Part shown: piece after piece, positions 12,391 through 21,829 of the stretch | Numbering within the stretch: position 1 is the stretch's first letter | How the letters are laid out: every line of letters begins with the position of its first letter | NCBI GenBank assembly: GCA_963920635.1 | Contig: OY987307.1 | Location: 18,491,735 to 18,555,734, forward strand | Length of the DNA stretch: 64,000 nucleotides | Reading direction: 5' to 3' | Source of the DNA: Pseudeuparius sepicola | Lineage: Eukaryota; Arthropoda; Insecta; Coleoptera; Anthribidae | Program-made: the position numbers and the translations under genes | Notes under the pieces: model-generated | The model's input: the letters and a program-made list of their open reading frames with translations, nothing else | Told to the model about the DNA's origin: nothing | The model's database searches: none

Positions 12391-13160
12391 TCTTGGGGCC
12401 GTTGCTCTTCCACGCTAACTTAAAGTTTTGAAACATGCACTTCTACGCGGATGATTCACAACTTTACCTGTCCTTCAATCACGATAGTGTCCATGAAGCT
12501 GAAGCTCAAATAAATATTGACTTGGACCTTGTCTAAAAAATTTCGCGTGCTCATTCTCTTTTCCTGATGAGCTAAGACTCACGTCATGTTATTTGGTAGA
12601 CACAGAAGAGATATCGTGACGAACTTACAGATACAAATTAATGATAATTATATAGAAATTGCAAACTCTTGCAAAAAGTTGGGAGTTTGAGCACATTTCG
12701 GATGTCAATGGCTGAGTTTAGATGATAGGTTTCTGTTACATTTGGCCTCTATTGTGTTCAAAGTGAATAAACTGCAATCTCCGTCTTACCTATTTGACAA
12801 ATTAATAAAAAGACTTGATGTTCACAGTCATTCCACACGACCCCACACTCTTTACAGGGTATACCCAAACACTCTACCTACGTCCTAGTTTAAACATTCG
12901 TTTTCTGGCAATATGTCTGTCAACATTTTTAATAATATCCCCGGTCTGTCAAACTGACGAACAGTACCACAAGCTTTAAACTTAGATACAAAAAATATCT
13001 ATTAAACAAATGACCACAGTTTCTCCCTCCTTAATCGTCTCCCTGTACTGCCTAGATTATGCAAGACAATTTTTGTTAGGTTGAGAGACCTTGAAAATGT
13101 GAAAAATTTTCACCTGTGGCTCTACTATGTTTAACTATAAAAATTAAATTTTAAGTGAAA
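12390..13160 (+). pseudogene. RT fragment of a jockey-type LINE (copy 2)
   Basis: The longest readable RT piece here. VPQCSILGPLLF near 12370-12410 is the usual VPQGS box with one change. FYADDSQLYLSF near 12440 is the catalytic YADD box, and thumb-like sequence follows (HFGCQWLSLDDRF, LQSPSYLFDKL) to about 13000. Several stops and frameshifts break it. It shares 12410-12670 with the fragment at 6920-7205. Confidence 0.75.
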
Positions 13161-13429
13161 TGAAACAAAGTTCCCCCTTCTAGAAAAGCCCCAGCATTAT
13201 TACTAAATTTACTGCTATTAAAATGTGTTACGAAAGTTAACCCACCCAGTTTTAAATATTACGCTAGGCCACTGGAGGCGTTCGTGATAGGCTCGCCGAA
13301 ACTTGTTAAATAAATAAGAGTAAATAGTCTCCAAATTAAATCTGTGATATACAAATAAAAGGAAGCACTATTTTCTCTAGAAAAAAATAGCATTCATTTG
13401 AATTCGGGGAACACTCTCATTAGCTTGAC

Positions 13430-13512
13430 GTCACTGCCTCAAATGGCGATGCCAACGATAAAGACAGGCCATGGCGCTAACGCATAATCGCGTAGTCACG
13501 TGACCAACTTAG
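13430..13512. repeat. Inverted partner of the LTR-like start
   Basis: CAACGATAAAGACAGGCCAT and neighbouring bases match, in reverse orientation, 14485-14565. The rest of 13160-14000 holds nothing else I can name. Confidence 0.55.
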
Positions 13513-14003
13513 TCCTATAAAATAAAAGGCATTTTGGAGATAAGTAGAAAAAACAAATTTCGAAACAACTAATTGTTTTTCAATATTTTCAACCTGCCTC
13601 AGCTGTTTTGGGCTGAGAGTTAAACGGCACTGCACTCAAATATTTTGGCAGATTCTAAAAAATTGTTGGGACAGCACCTTCCTTTAGCTTAGGTGATATA
13701 CTCTATAGGTATTTTCTTCCCACAACACATTTTTGTCTACTTTAATTGTTTCACTTTCTTGAAAATGTGTTAGCCACGCATACTTAAGGGTTTTTTAGAA
13801 ATTAAATCTCAGTTGGAATTTGACGAATCCATTTTTGGCGCAAATTTTCATCCCGAGGCAAAGCAAATATTGTTATGGTGACATTATTTTCTTCCTGGCT
13901 TTTGTAATATGTATAAATATAATAAAAACAGACCCAATATTTGGTATTTAGGTTATTTTTTACGAAATAAAAATGAAAACTCACCTCAGTATACTGTATA
14001 CTG

Positions 14004-14592
14004 TAAATATTGACGAGGTCCCAGTTGATGGGCAGCGTGAAAGGCCGAATAGGAACCGTATCAGGGCGTGGGTCGACAACGAAAATCCTCGAGTACGTTA
14101 CAACACTGATTTATTTCGCACAAGGTGAATGATGAATACAAAATACACAAACCCGAACATGGTCAACGGGAACGGCTTCCCGTAAGCAGTTCACCCGTCT
14201 GTGTCTCAGGCTCCACTGTCCATACTCGATGTCCATTCCGTGGGGAGAATTTCCCTTACAGCGCTCACGCGTCGGCGCGAGCGGCACCAATCCTCCTGGA
14301 CGGCACGGCTCTCACCCAGAGGCCATAATTACACCTGGGCGGTTCCCCTCCGCCAGGACACACGCGCACTAGACACAAACTTGTTTCTAAAATATAAACT
14401 GAGATGTTTATAACACTTTAAACATTTAAAACTTCTCAAAACCCAAGCTGCCGCTTTCAGTTATGTGACAAATGACGTGTAACGTCGGACTAAGATGGCC
14501 ACGTGATTTTTGTGCGCCATGGCCTGCCTTTATCGTAGGCCTCGCTCAAATGGGAAGCGAACCCGTGCATGTCCTTTGTGCATATTACTACA
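14004..14592 (-). repeat. GC-rich LTR-like sequence
   Basis: Read on the minus strand it starts TGTAGTAATATGC and ends CAATATTTACA. A polyadenylation-like AAATAAAT lies near 14110, followed by a U5-like tail. TG...CA ends, size (589 bp) and composition fit a solo LTR. However, I find no target duplication and no primer-binding site next to it. It lies downstream of SLC13 exon 2, so an unrelated GC-rich exon or island is the alternative. Confidence 0.3.
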
Positions 14593-14780
14593 ATAAATTG
14601 CACACATTCACTCATAGGCGTACGTAGCAAGAAGCTGGGGGGGGGGGGGGCAGTGTTTGCAAAACCCCCAAATCGTATAGTCTACATGAAAAATGGCATA
14701 AAAAAGTCGTACTATCTTGGTCCAAAAGATATGTGGTCAATGATTTGACCTACTTTTTTGTAACGCCAGTATAATAGGTA
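14593..14780. repeat. G-run and short interspersed fragment
   Basis: A run of about 13 G near 14638 follows GCGTACGTAGCAAG, a motif seen next to the other long G-runs. The segment 14690-14775 resembles 27005-27085 (AAATGGCATRA, CCTACTTTTTTGTAAC). Confidence 0.5.
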
Positions 14781-14831
14781 ACGTTTATGCAAGAGCAAGA
14801 TCAATCGACGATACCGCGCGATATCTCTTAC

Positions 14832-15156
14832 CTTTAAAGGTGAGGTTGGTGCCGCTCCCGATGATACACCCATTTCCCCCTATGCTCGCCGCGTACGCGG
14901 TGGAAATGAAGTAACACATCGTCGTCTTCGTCGGTCGTTTGTTGAGCTCCGGGTCCCTCTGTATCTCCACTTTGTCGTCCAGGGGCAGCTCGTCCCTCTC
15001 GAACATCTCCCCAATTCCTTGGTCCTCCAGTTCCTTGAGTGTCGCCTCGATAATGGGTATCATCATCGCCGTGGCGGCCGTGTTTGAGATCCACATCGAC
15101 ACCAACATGGTGACGGTCACCAGGCCGAGGTTCAGCTTGCGTGGACTACAGCCAAC
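14832..15156 (-). CDS. SLC13/INDY-type carboxylate transporter, second visible exon
   Basis: Exon of a sodium-coupled di/tricarboxylate carrier (SLC13/DASS family, the insect INDY group), a plasma-membrane protein importing citrate, succinate and relatives. The acceptor reads TTATCCAG before GTTGGC at 15156 and the donor reads AAAG|GTAAG at 14832/14831. The 325 bp encode 108 residues plus one base of a split Gly. VGCSPRKLNLGLV follows directly on the preceding exon. WISNTAATAMMIPI carries the family's Ser-Asn-Thr substrate/sodium motif (residues 144-146 counting from the Met at 17756). GGNGCIIGSGTNLTF is the conserved glycine-rich loop. A charged cytoplasmic-type loop (KELEDQGIGEMFERDELPLD) lies between. 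The following exon, expected on the minus strand below 14.8 kb, was not found. Confidence 0.93.
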
Positions 15157-15297
15157 CTGGATAACGGAAAGGGATGTCAAGAAAACACATAGAGTGCGTC
15201 GAATTGCTTTAATAAGAAACCACTTGTGTCCGTCTGAGGAGAATAAGATAGGTGCAGTGGCGGTCCCAGGATTTTACATGAAGAAGGAATGGTATAT

Positions 15298-15403
15298 TAT
15301 ACACTTAGGTTGAGAAGTGAGCCATTATTTACTGAGCATTTGGCTACGCGCCTCAGGATATAATATGCGAGGTAAATAATGGCCTTCTCAACCGAAGTGT
15401 ATA
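15298..15403. mobile_element. Small MITE (family with GGTAAATAATG)
   Basis: Inverted ends TATACACTTAGGTTGAGAAG and TATACACTTCGGTTGAGAAG enclose CCATTATTTAC / GTAAATAATGG. The same element, in reverse orientation, lies at 36273-36364. Non-coding; family unassigned. Confidence 0.8.
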
Positions 15404-15955
15404 CAGTGTGGTCATTTAAGTGTGCATTAAAGTTGGTGCATGTTCCATAATCATATTAGGGGCACTTAGAATTGTTGCAAGTCAAACAGCATACAGGGTA
15501 GGTAAAAAAATATAAAAATTGTAGAGGAGTAAAGTACCATCATTAACTCGCAACGTACTCGCTTTGTCTGCCACATATAAAATGGCCGCCGTTCAAAACG
15601 ACGTAACAAAATTCTATAGACGGCAGGGTAGGCAAGCGCGGTGTCCTCTCTCTTTCCTTGTCTAAGGCGTTTTTTACAGATGGATTTGCTCTTTTTACAG
15701 ATGGATTTGCTCTTATCCGGTTTAAAAATTCTTTTTTGTTGAGATTTATATTACTTATTAGCATTTGTAAGTGTAAAAAATGGTTCCACAGTATGAAACA
15801 TGTCCGAAAATTGACTGCTTAACCCCAAATATTTCACAGGTAAGTTTGGATTTCCCGCAATGCCACTTGCCAGCCGGCCAAAACCTATTTACCTTGCCTC
15901 CTCACCTCCCTTTGCCATAGAAATATGAAGATTTTTGTTTATGGTTTCAACTTAA

Positions 15956-16648
15956 GTGTACGGCCAGACATAACGCGGACGGCGGACCGGAGCAGACCGG
16001 AGAGCAGGGCGGAAAGCGGAGAGTAGTGCGGGTAGTATCCACACAGTCAGCGGATTGTGACAGTTTTGAAAGGCGTATGGCGCAGAGAGGTTGGAAGTAA
16101 AGTGGAAACACTGAAAAGTCGAACTTCATAGAAGCAGCTACTATAAAAATGTCGATTTCCTCATTATTTTTATGTAAAAATTCACAACTCAAATTTCGGA
16201 TTTTGCAAAATAAACGTGCAGTGTGGGTACATGAAATAAACCTAAGCAGGGAAACACTTGGTGAATTCCATCATCTGTACAAAAATAATTTCGGAAATCT
16301 CAACCCAAAGTTTGCCTAAAACACCTCGGTTGTGGTGATGTGCATGAGTTATGTCCCATAGGGGCTTGCGACTAAAAACTTCACTAGTTAGCATTTTGCG
16401 ATGGATATTGTTTATTATGAAGTAGGTCTATAAGAATACAACGCTCTATTTTCGAGGTTAAATACGCGCCAATACTCCGGAAAATGTCAAACGCTCCGCT
16501 ACCGGCGAGCAAACACGCCTACTCTCCGCTCCTCTCTCCGAGGTATATGTGGACACGACAGTAGTAGGCTTCCTATTGTTTTGAACGTTCCGCTACCATC
16601 TCCGCTCTGCTCTCCGCTCCGCCGTCCGTCTTATGTGTGGCCGTGCAC
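15956..16648. mobile_element. PIF/Harbinger-like MITE 1
   Basis: Left end GTGTACGGCCAGACATAA, right end complement GTGCACGGCCACACATAA. Purine-rich subterminal blocks (GGAGCAGACCGGAGAGCAGG type) are inverted at both ends. The 3-bp target duplication TAA stands at 15953-15955 and 16649-16651. A TWA target and no coding capacity fit a PIF/Harbinger non-autonomous element. Confidence 0.7.
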
Positions 16649-16651
16649 TAA

Positions 16652-17392
16652 AGCCCTGTTTCCACCGGAGAAACTTATTGGAACTTTTTTGTTGCTTCGT
16701 GTTTCCCATTGTTGGCTGTTTCGGAAACTTTCAGCAACATATAGAAACTTTTTGTTTCCACCAAAGGAACTATATTTAACTGACAAATGTCGCTGTACCT
16801 GCTTAGTTCGTGAAAGTGCAACTGAGTGTTTCCACTGATGTGAGACAAGTTGCGGCAACATGCAACATGAAGACCTCTTATTAGCAGCGGCGGCATATCT
16901 TGCATTATCTTTAAAGAAAACCCCCAAAAGAAAACACAAATATTGGATGAGGAAGAGCCTACCAGAAAGAGGAAGACACGGTGGCATTTTTCTGCATTTA
17001 TAGTTGGATCCCATAGACACTAATTATTTTTGTAGTTTTCAATGATTTCTATAACAAGCTCATTGGTCCACTTAAACGACATTTTATTATTTTTATAGCT
17101 GTTAATACCAAAGCGCACTCGCAACTCGCAACAACTAAATGTCGGCAGTTGCTTATTCGTTTCCACCGCGCCAGCGACATGTGGCGACTTGTTTCTGTTG
17201 CTCCGTGTTGTCGGTTTTTCCTTTGAAAATACCGCTCAAAATGGAAACCGGCGACATGCAACAATCAACATTTGTTTCCGAAACAACGAGAAACTTTCGG
17301 AAACATGTCGGAACTTGTAGCAACTTTTTGTGGAACAAGCAACAGAAGCACAAATGTTGCCCAATGTTGCTTCAGTGGAAATGGGGCTTCAC
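16652..17392. mobile_element. PIF/Harbinger-like MITE 2 at a splice donor
   Basis: Right end, read inward, is GTGAAGCCCCATTTCCACTG; left end begins AGCCCTGTTTCCAC and seems to lack the first four bases. TAA stands on both sides (16649-16651, shared with MITE 1, and 17393-17395). The interior is full of GTTGC/GCAAC and GGAAAC/GTTTCC motifs in both orientations. Its right end lies within the first five bases of the SLC13 intron. Confidence 0.65.
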
Positions 17393-17396
17393 TAAC

Positions 17397-17773
17397 CATT
17401 TTGATGACGTGCAGCGCCACCCTCGTGTGCAGGTTGCAGTGTTCCACCGCAATGGCGATGACCAGCCCGCCGACGAACATCATGTTCGTCTCCTTGAGGT
17501 AGCACAGCGACACCTTGTCCGAGTCGAGGACGCCCATCAGCGGGAACAGCACCATGGGGATGAGCGAGGTGACGGGCAGCGGCAGCACCTCGAACACCCA
17601 GAAGCCGGCCATCAGCAGGACGACGTAGAGGCACCGCAGCGCTGCCACGTTGTCGAACACGAACACTGGCAGCAGGGCGAGCGGGTACGCGACGACGAAG
17701 ATGGACCGCCAGTAGACCCGGAGCGCGGTGCCCAGCAGCCGGCCCTTCGTCGCCATCGTCTCGAAGGTTTTCA
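17397..17773 (-). CDS. SLC13/INDY-type carboxylate transporter, first visible exon
   Basis: Exon with the N-terminus of the transporter. The acceptor-like CGTTCCAG precedes position 17773. The first in-frame Met is at 17756 and opens 120 codons (MATKGRLLGTALRVYWRSIF...). Predicted membrane segments cover about residues 19-35, 38-53, 57-77 and 92-106. VFEVLPLPVTSLIPMVLFP and KETNMMFVGGLVIAIAVEHC are strongly conserved family blocks. Sequence upstream in the exon (KTFET) is open in the same frame, so a start in an earlier exon is possible. The donor reads ATG|GTTAGTG. The exon is GC-rich compared with its surroundings. The gene could be the INDY orthologue or a paralogue; half of it is missing here, so I give no symbol. 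Confidence 0.93.
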
Positions 17774-17822
17774 CTGGAACGGAGAGAGGGAAGCCGGTCA
17801 ATTTGGGGAACAGTTTAGGGAT

Positions 17823-17873
17823 TCCAGTGACTATAGAAAGAATTTCTATAGAAAGAATTTCTATAGTCACTGG
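17823..17873. repeat. 50-bp palindrome with internal reiteration
   Basis: CCAGTGACTATAGAAA and its complement flank repeats of TATAGAAAGAATTTC. It lies 50 bp upstream of the exon acceptor, in the intron or upstream DNA. Confidence 0.8.
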
Positions 17874-17942
17874 GTATACCCAGTTGCTGGGATAGAGGGA
17901 GCAAAAGCATCAAAATGTACACGTTTGTAGTCAACCAATATA

Positions 17943-19370
17943 CAGGGTGAGTTTTTTTCGATGACCACTATGGGGATCTTGGAAACTAGCAGAGCCAGAA
18001 CGAAGGTTAAATGGGGAAAGAATTGCAGTTTTGAATGCTCAATCTAATGCCCCTTCTGGATTTTTAAAAAAGTGTATGGCTCACTAGATATTTTGAAAAG
18101 AGTGATTTTTTTCTATTTCATCAGATCTCTTTAGCTCCGTTATTTCTGATTATACAGAAAAACTGTAGAGACAAAAATTTTAGATAATTTTGGGCTTAAT
18201 AAGATAATCTAATAAATGTTTTTATGTTGTTTGTCATTTTCGGGATATGACCTAAACTTTTGTTTTTTTAAATGTAAATCATAGTTGACTGTGGCCTTAT
18301 CAAATCGGCCATTGAGTTTTTCAAAGATATAATAGTCTGTATAGTTATTATAAAAAATAAAAGAACTATGGCTAATTTTCTGTTTTTTTTTAAATTTTAA
18401 TTACGTTATATTTTATCATAAGACATACTTCAAACTTTCAAATATTTTATTTTTAGCCGGTAACAAAATGTAACAAAATAAAACAAAAATTATCATGATG
18501 GAGCTCCACCGCGTAATTATTTGCCCGTAAGTAATTACCTCAGCTCTATCCAAATAGTTTGATAGGGAGAAATAGACCTATTTCCTGGCCGCCCCGATCC
18601 CCCGATTTGTCTGTTTTGGATTTATTTTGTGGGAAACAGTACAAAATAAAGTATGAGACAATTGTTGAATTAAGAGCAGCTGTTTTAGAAGCAATTGCCA
18701 TATTGACATGCGCTCTCTAAGAAAGGCGACAAATTCAGTTTAAAAAAGATGCAATATTTGCATAATTAATAATGGTGGATTGGTTGAACACCTTTTAAAA
18801 TAATAATAATTTGAATTTTAGTTTTTTAATTTTTGTTTTATTTTGTTACATTTTGTTACCAGCTAAAAACAAGATATTAGAAAGTTTTAAGTATGTTTAA
18901 TTATAAAATAGAACGTAATTATTAAAATACTCAATGGCTGATCAGGAAATTAGCCATAGCTCTTTTATTTTTTATAATAACTATTCCGAGTATTATATCT
19001 TTGGAAATCTCAAAAAATGGCCGATTTTATAAGGCCAACTATGATTTATATTAAAAAAAAAACACAAGTTTATGTTATGTCATATCTAGAAAATGACAAA
19101 CAAACTAAAAAATTGGATTAGATCATCTTATTACGCCCAAAATTATCTACAATTTTTGTCTCTACAGTTTTTTTGTATAATCAGAAATAACGGAGCTACA
19201 GAGATCTGGTGAAATATCAATAAATCCCTTTTTTCAAAATATCTAGTGAGCCATGAACTTTTTTAAAAATCCAAAGGGGCATTAGATTGAGCATTCAAAA
19301 CCGCAATTCTTTGTTTTAGCTCTGCTAGTTTCCGAGATCACCATAGTGGTCATCGAAAAAACTCACGCTG
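17943..19370. mobile_element. Mariner-type foldback element 1
   Basis: TA at 17941-17942 and 19371-19372. Ends are CAGGGTGAGTTTTTTTCGAT and its near complement. Arms of about 550 bp (to 18495 and from 18820) fold on each other with a fairly high density of mismatches. The loop of about 325 bp holds the C-terminal third of a mariner-like transposase whose stop lies next to the right arm. A shorter relative without the stub is at 27992-28598. Confidence 0.88.
18494..18803 (+). pseudogene. Mariner-like transposase, C-terminal stub
   Basis: Starts at the second catalytic motif (HDGAPPRNY near 18494) and reaches the natural end (CIINNGGLVEHLLK, stop 18801). The third catalytic region near 18585-18640 is degraded but readable in another frame (PRSPD-like, then an LFCGKQYK-like block where the family has FFLWGYLK). 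Stops and frameshifts inactivate it. Confidence 0.75.
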
Positions 19371-19372
19371 TA

Positions 19373-19500
19373 TATCGGAAATTTACCAAAGTAAACAAAC
19401 ATTACGCCCGTGTGTACAACGTTTACCTGTGATAGGTTATGTCTTGAGAAATATCACTTTGGCCACAGGCCACATACTTTTTGCGTCCCATTGTATACAA
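19373..19500. other. Spacer
   Basis: No feature seen. Confidence 0.4.
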
Positions 19501-19559
19501 AATCAGTCACTATAATATGCTAAATACTAATAAATAATTAACAAAAAAAAACACTTGAA

Positions 19560-19740
19560 AACACGAAAAATACACATGTAAAGAGTCAGAGAAATTGACA
19601 CACTGGGATAAACAACACAAACAATGCAGAGAGATTGAATGCGGCGGCGGACGGCGACGTTGCCATGTTGGGCGATTTGAAGTGTCTGTTGACGATTTTA
19701 TTAAAGTGATAATTAGCATACTATAATTACAGCGCAATTC
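19560..19740 (-). promoter_or_regulatory. CpG-rich segment, candidate upstream exon of SLC13
   Basis: Non-repetitive as far as I can see. On the minus strand it carries a CpG-rich core with an ATG (ATGGCAACGTCGCCGTCCGC) about 1.9 kb upstream of the first visible SLC13 exon, opening a short frame. Composition fits a transcription start or 5' UTR exon of that gene. There is no direct evidence and no good donor site was found. Confidence 0.2.
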
Positions 19741-19884
19741 AGATTTAATTTAAAGGACTGGATAATTTGATTGATAATGAAAAACGGGTAGACTGGCAGA
19801 GTATAGGTAGAGAACCCTGTAAAATACCAATACCGGTGGGATTTCCAATATAGATTCCAATACGTCCCTGATGCATTACTACTA

Positions 19885-20262
19885 TTACAAAATAACCGAT
19901 TTTTTTAAAAAATCAGGATGTCGATTTTGTTGCATTTTTTCATTAGGCTAGTAAAGTGGATAAAAAAATCTGCACCACACACTTGAATATCACTGTGATT
20001 GTTCCGGCTAAGACTTTACAAGCGATTATTTCAGTACATTTTATCCAAGGAATTGAATGCCATCAAGAAAAATCAGTTGAATTTCAGCGAAAATTTATGG
20101 CCAAATAACCGATTAAAAAAATAAAGATGGCAATTTTGTTGCATTTTTTATTAGGCTAGTAAATTGAAAACCAATTTTGAAAAATACGCTTGAATATCAG
20201 TTCCGGTTAGCGGAAATTCGAGTTAAATAAATTTAGTATAAAATTTAAATACGGACTTTTTC
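19885..20262 (+). repeat. Two-unit tandem repeat, about 215 bp
   Basis: AAATAACCGATT, GTTGCATTTTTT and ATTAGGCTAGTAAA recur in the same order about 215 bp apart. The second unit is shorter. Confidence 0.65.
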
Positions 20263-20344
20263 AAAAACGGAAAAAGATAATGCCACGAAGTTTAATATCA
20301 TTTTGATTGCTTTGATGACCAGATTTCAAAAATCCAATAATATA

Positions 20345-20404
20345 CAGGATGTTCCATTTAAAAAAAATAAGTTGCCATTGGTCCTACTTTTTTGGAACAC
20401 CCTG
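20345..20404. mobile_element. 60-bp minimal MITE
   Basis: TA-flanked unit with ends CAGGATGTTCCATTTAAAAA and, on the complement, CAGGGTGTTCCAAAAAAGTA. The ends look like those of the mariner-type families here, with only about 30 bp between the arms. Confidence 0.6.
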
Positions 20405-20835
20405 TACACTAAACGGTCACGGCATAAAAAAGTATTCGCCGAACCATTGATTTTGTTTTTTTAATCACCCTTTTATCTTAAAAAACAAAAAAGGTAGGTG
20501 GGGGGTCAATTCTCAGTGAATAACTCTGTACAGCGAAATGCGGTGGATAGGCGTGCGATAATTTCACAGATTTTAGGATATACTTGCGTAAATAGTTGTA
20601 ATCAATATGGCTTTTTAGAGACCTTTTGACAATATTATATGGTGCAGTAACCTTTAGGTACGTTGTGTTCAAACACAACAAAAACCCTTAAAAGTGAAAT
20701 ATTATGTTGCTTGTAGAATATGTATATTTTTGAAAACTGCGTGGCGCTTATGTCCTATATCCTTTTTTTGTGACTTTAGAAATACCATACCATGTGACCA
20801 CCTATCTTTTTACACCCCCCATATTTCCTATATTT

Positions 20836-20996
20836 TTGAGGTTAGGAAAAAAGTATCAGATAAAAGTTGTAGAAGCCAAAGCAAGCCTTTTTCAGCGTTT
20901 ATTGAGTTTTATACAGAGTGTTCTGAAAAGCGGTGCCAACCAAACTTATGTTTTTTAAATGGAACACCCTGTATATTTTTAGATATTCAATAATGT
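20836..20996 (+). mobile_element. Single-arm fragment of the 55894 foldback family
   Basis: TTTTGAGGTTAGGAAAAAAG, the ACAGAGTGTTCTGAAAAGC block and ATGGAACACCCTGTATA correspond in order to 55935-56100. Only one arm is present. Confidence 0.6.
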
Positions 20997-20999
20997 ATA

Positions 21000-21363
21000 T
21001 TACAGACCGTTTATTCTATAAAACAGGCCGTATACTAAGGGACTAGTCCATATGTAAACGGACTGAAGATATTAGTCCATATGTATAAGAAGCTTGTCCT
21101 TCAACAAACGGTCTAGTGGGATTTGCAAAAGGACTAGTCCATTTATATACGGTCTATCTGCAACTGGACCATATATCACACTTATCACAGAGAGATTTAA
21201 ACATACAGAATGTATGCGCAATGTTTTCCGAGCGACAAAAGCTCGGACAAAAGTAAAGCAACATTTTTTGTATTTTTATTTAATTGAACAAATAAAACAT
21301 ACGAAAAGCACAATTTAAGCAATGTAATAATGAATAATTTATTGCATATCCATCATTCTTTTA
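21000..21363. other. Spacer with GGACTAGTCCAT repeats
   Basis: Four spaced variants of GGACTAGTCCATATGTA lie between 21038 and 21175. No gene is seen. Confidence 0.45.
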
Positions 21364-21829
21364 GGGGAGCGACGGCTAATGGCGCTCAGCGGACAATTGC
21401 GCTCACTCATTTCAAATAATAATCCATGCTTTAATCGGGTTTGTGTATAGCGCGCCATCTATATTAATGTAGTGCAAGTATGTTGTGAACGCGCCATGTT
21501 GTTTGCAGTCGAGATATTCGAGTGGTGAGAATAAACGTGTTTTGTATAGTGCTGTTACAATTTGACCTGCTATTTTAACAAAGGTTTGTACAATCATTTT
21601 GTATTATTTCTCAATTATTTAACTAGCAATAGTGTATATGGGGCATTCGGCTTGAAATGTTCAAAGCTATTTTTCATAAGAATAACTTTTTGAGGTTATG
21701 TCAATGTTTGTATAATTTTTCGACCATTCGGGCAATTGCGCTCAGTCTGAGCGCAATTACCCGAAGTGAGCGGGATTGCCCGCCGTTTGCTTTGTAACAA
21801 CTTCTTTCTGATTTTCCTTCAATTTGTAG

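Larger units (their letters stand above)
15157..17396 (-). other. SLC13 intron (2.24 kb)
   Basis: GT-AG intron between the two visible exons: donor ATG|GTTAGTG, acceptor TTATCCAG. Phase 0. It contains a MITE at 15298-15403, a duplicated 21-bp block (TTTTTACAGATGGATTTGCT) at about 15668-15712, and two adjacent elements with TAA target duplications at 15956-17392. Confidence 0.85.

Noticed and set aside
14939..15313. 124-codon plus-strand open frame
   Set aside because: Antisense of the second SLC13 exon; no domain.
17139..17930. 263-codon open frame on the plus strand
   Set aside because: It is the antisense of the SLC13 exon plus MITE sequence. The minus strand has the conserved transporter and proper splice sites; the plus frame is rich in His/Gln/Arg as expected from antisense of GC-rich coding DNA.
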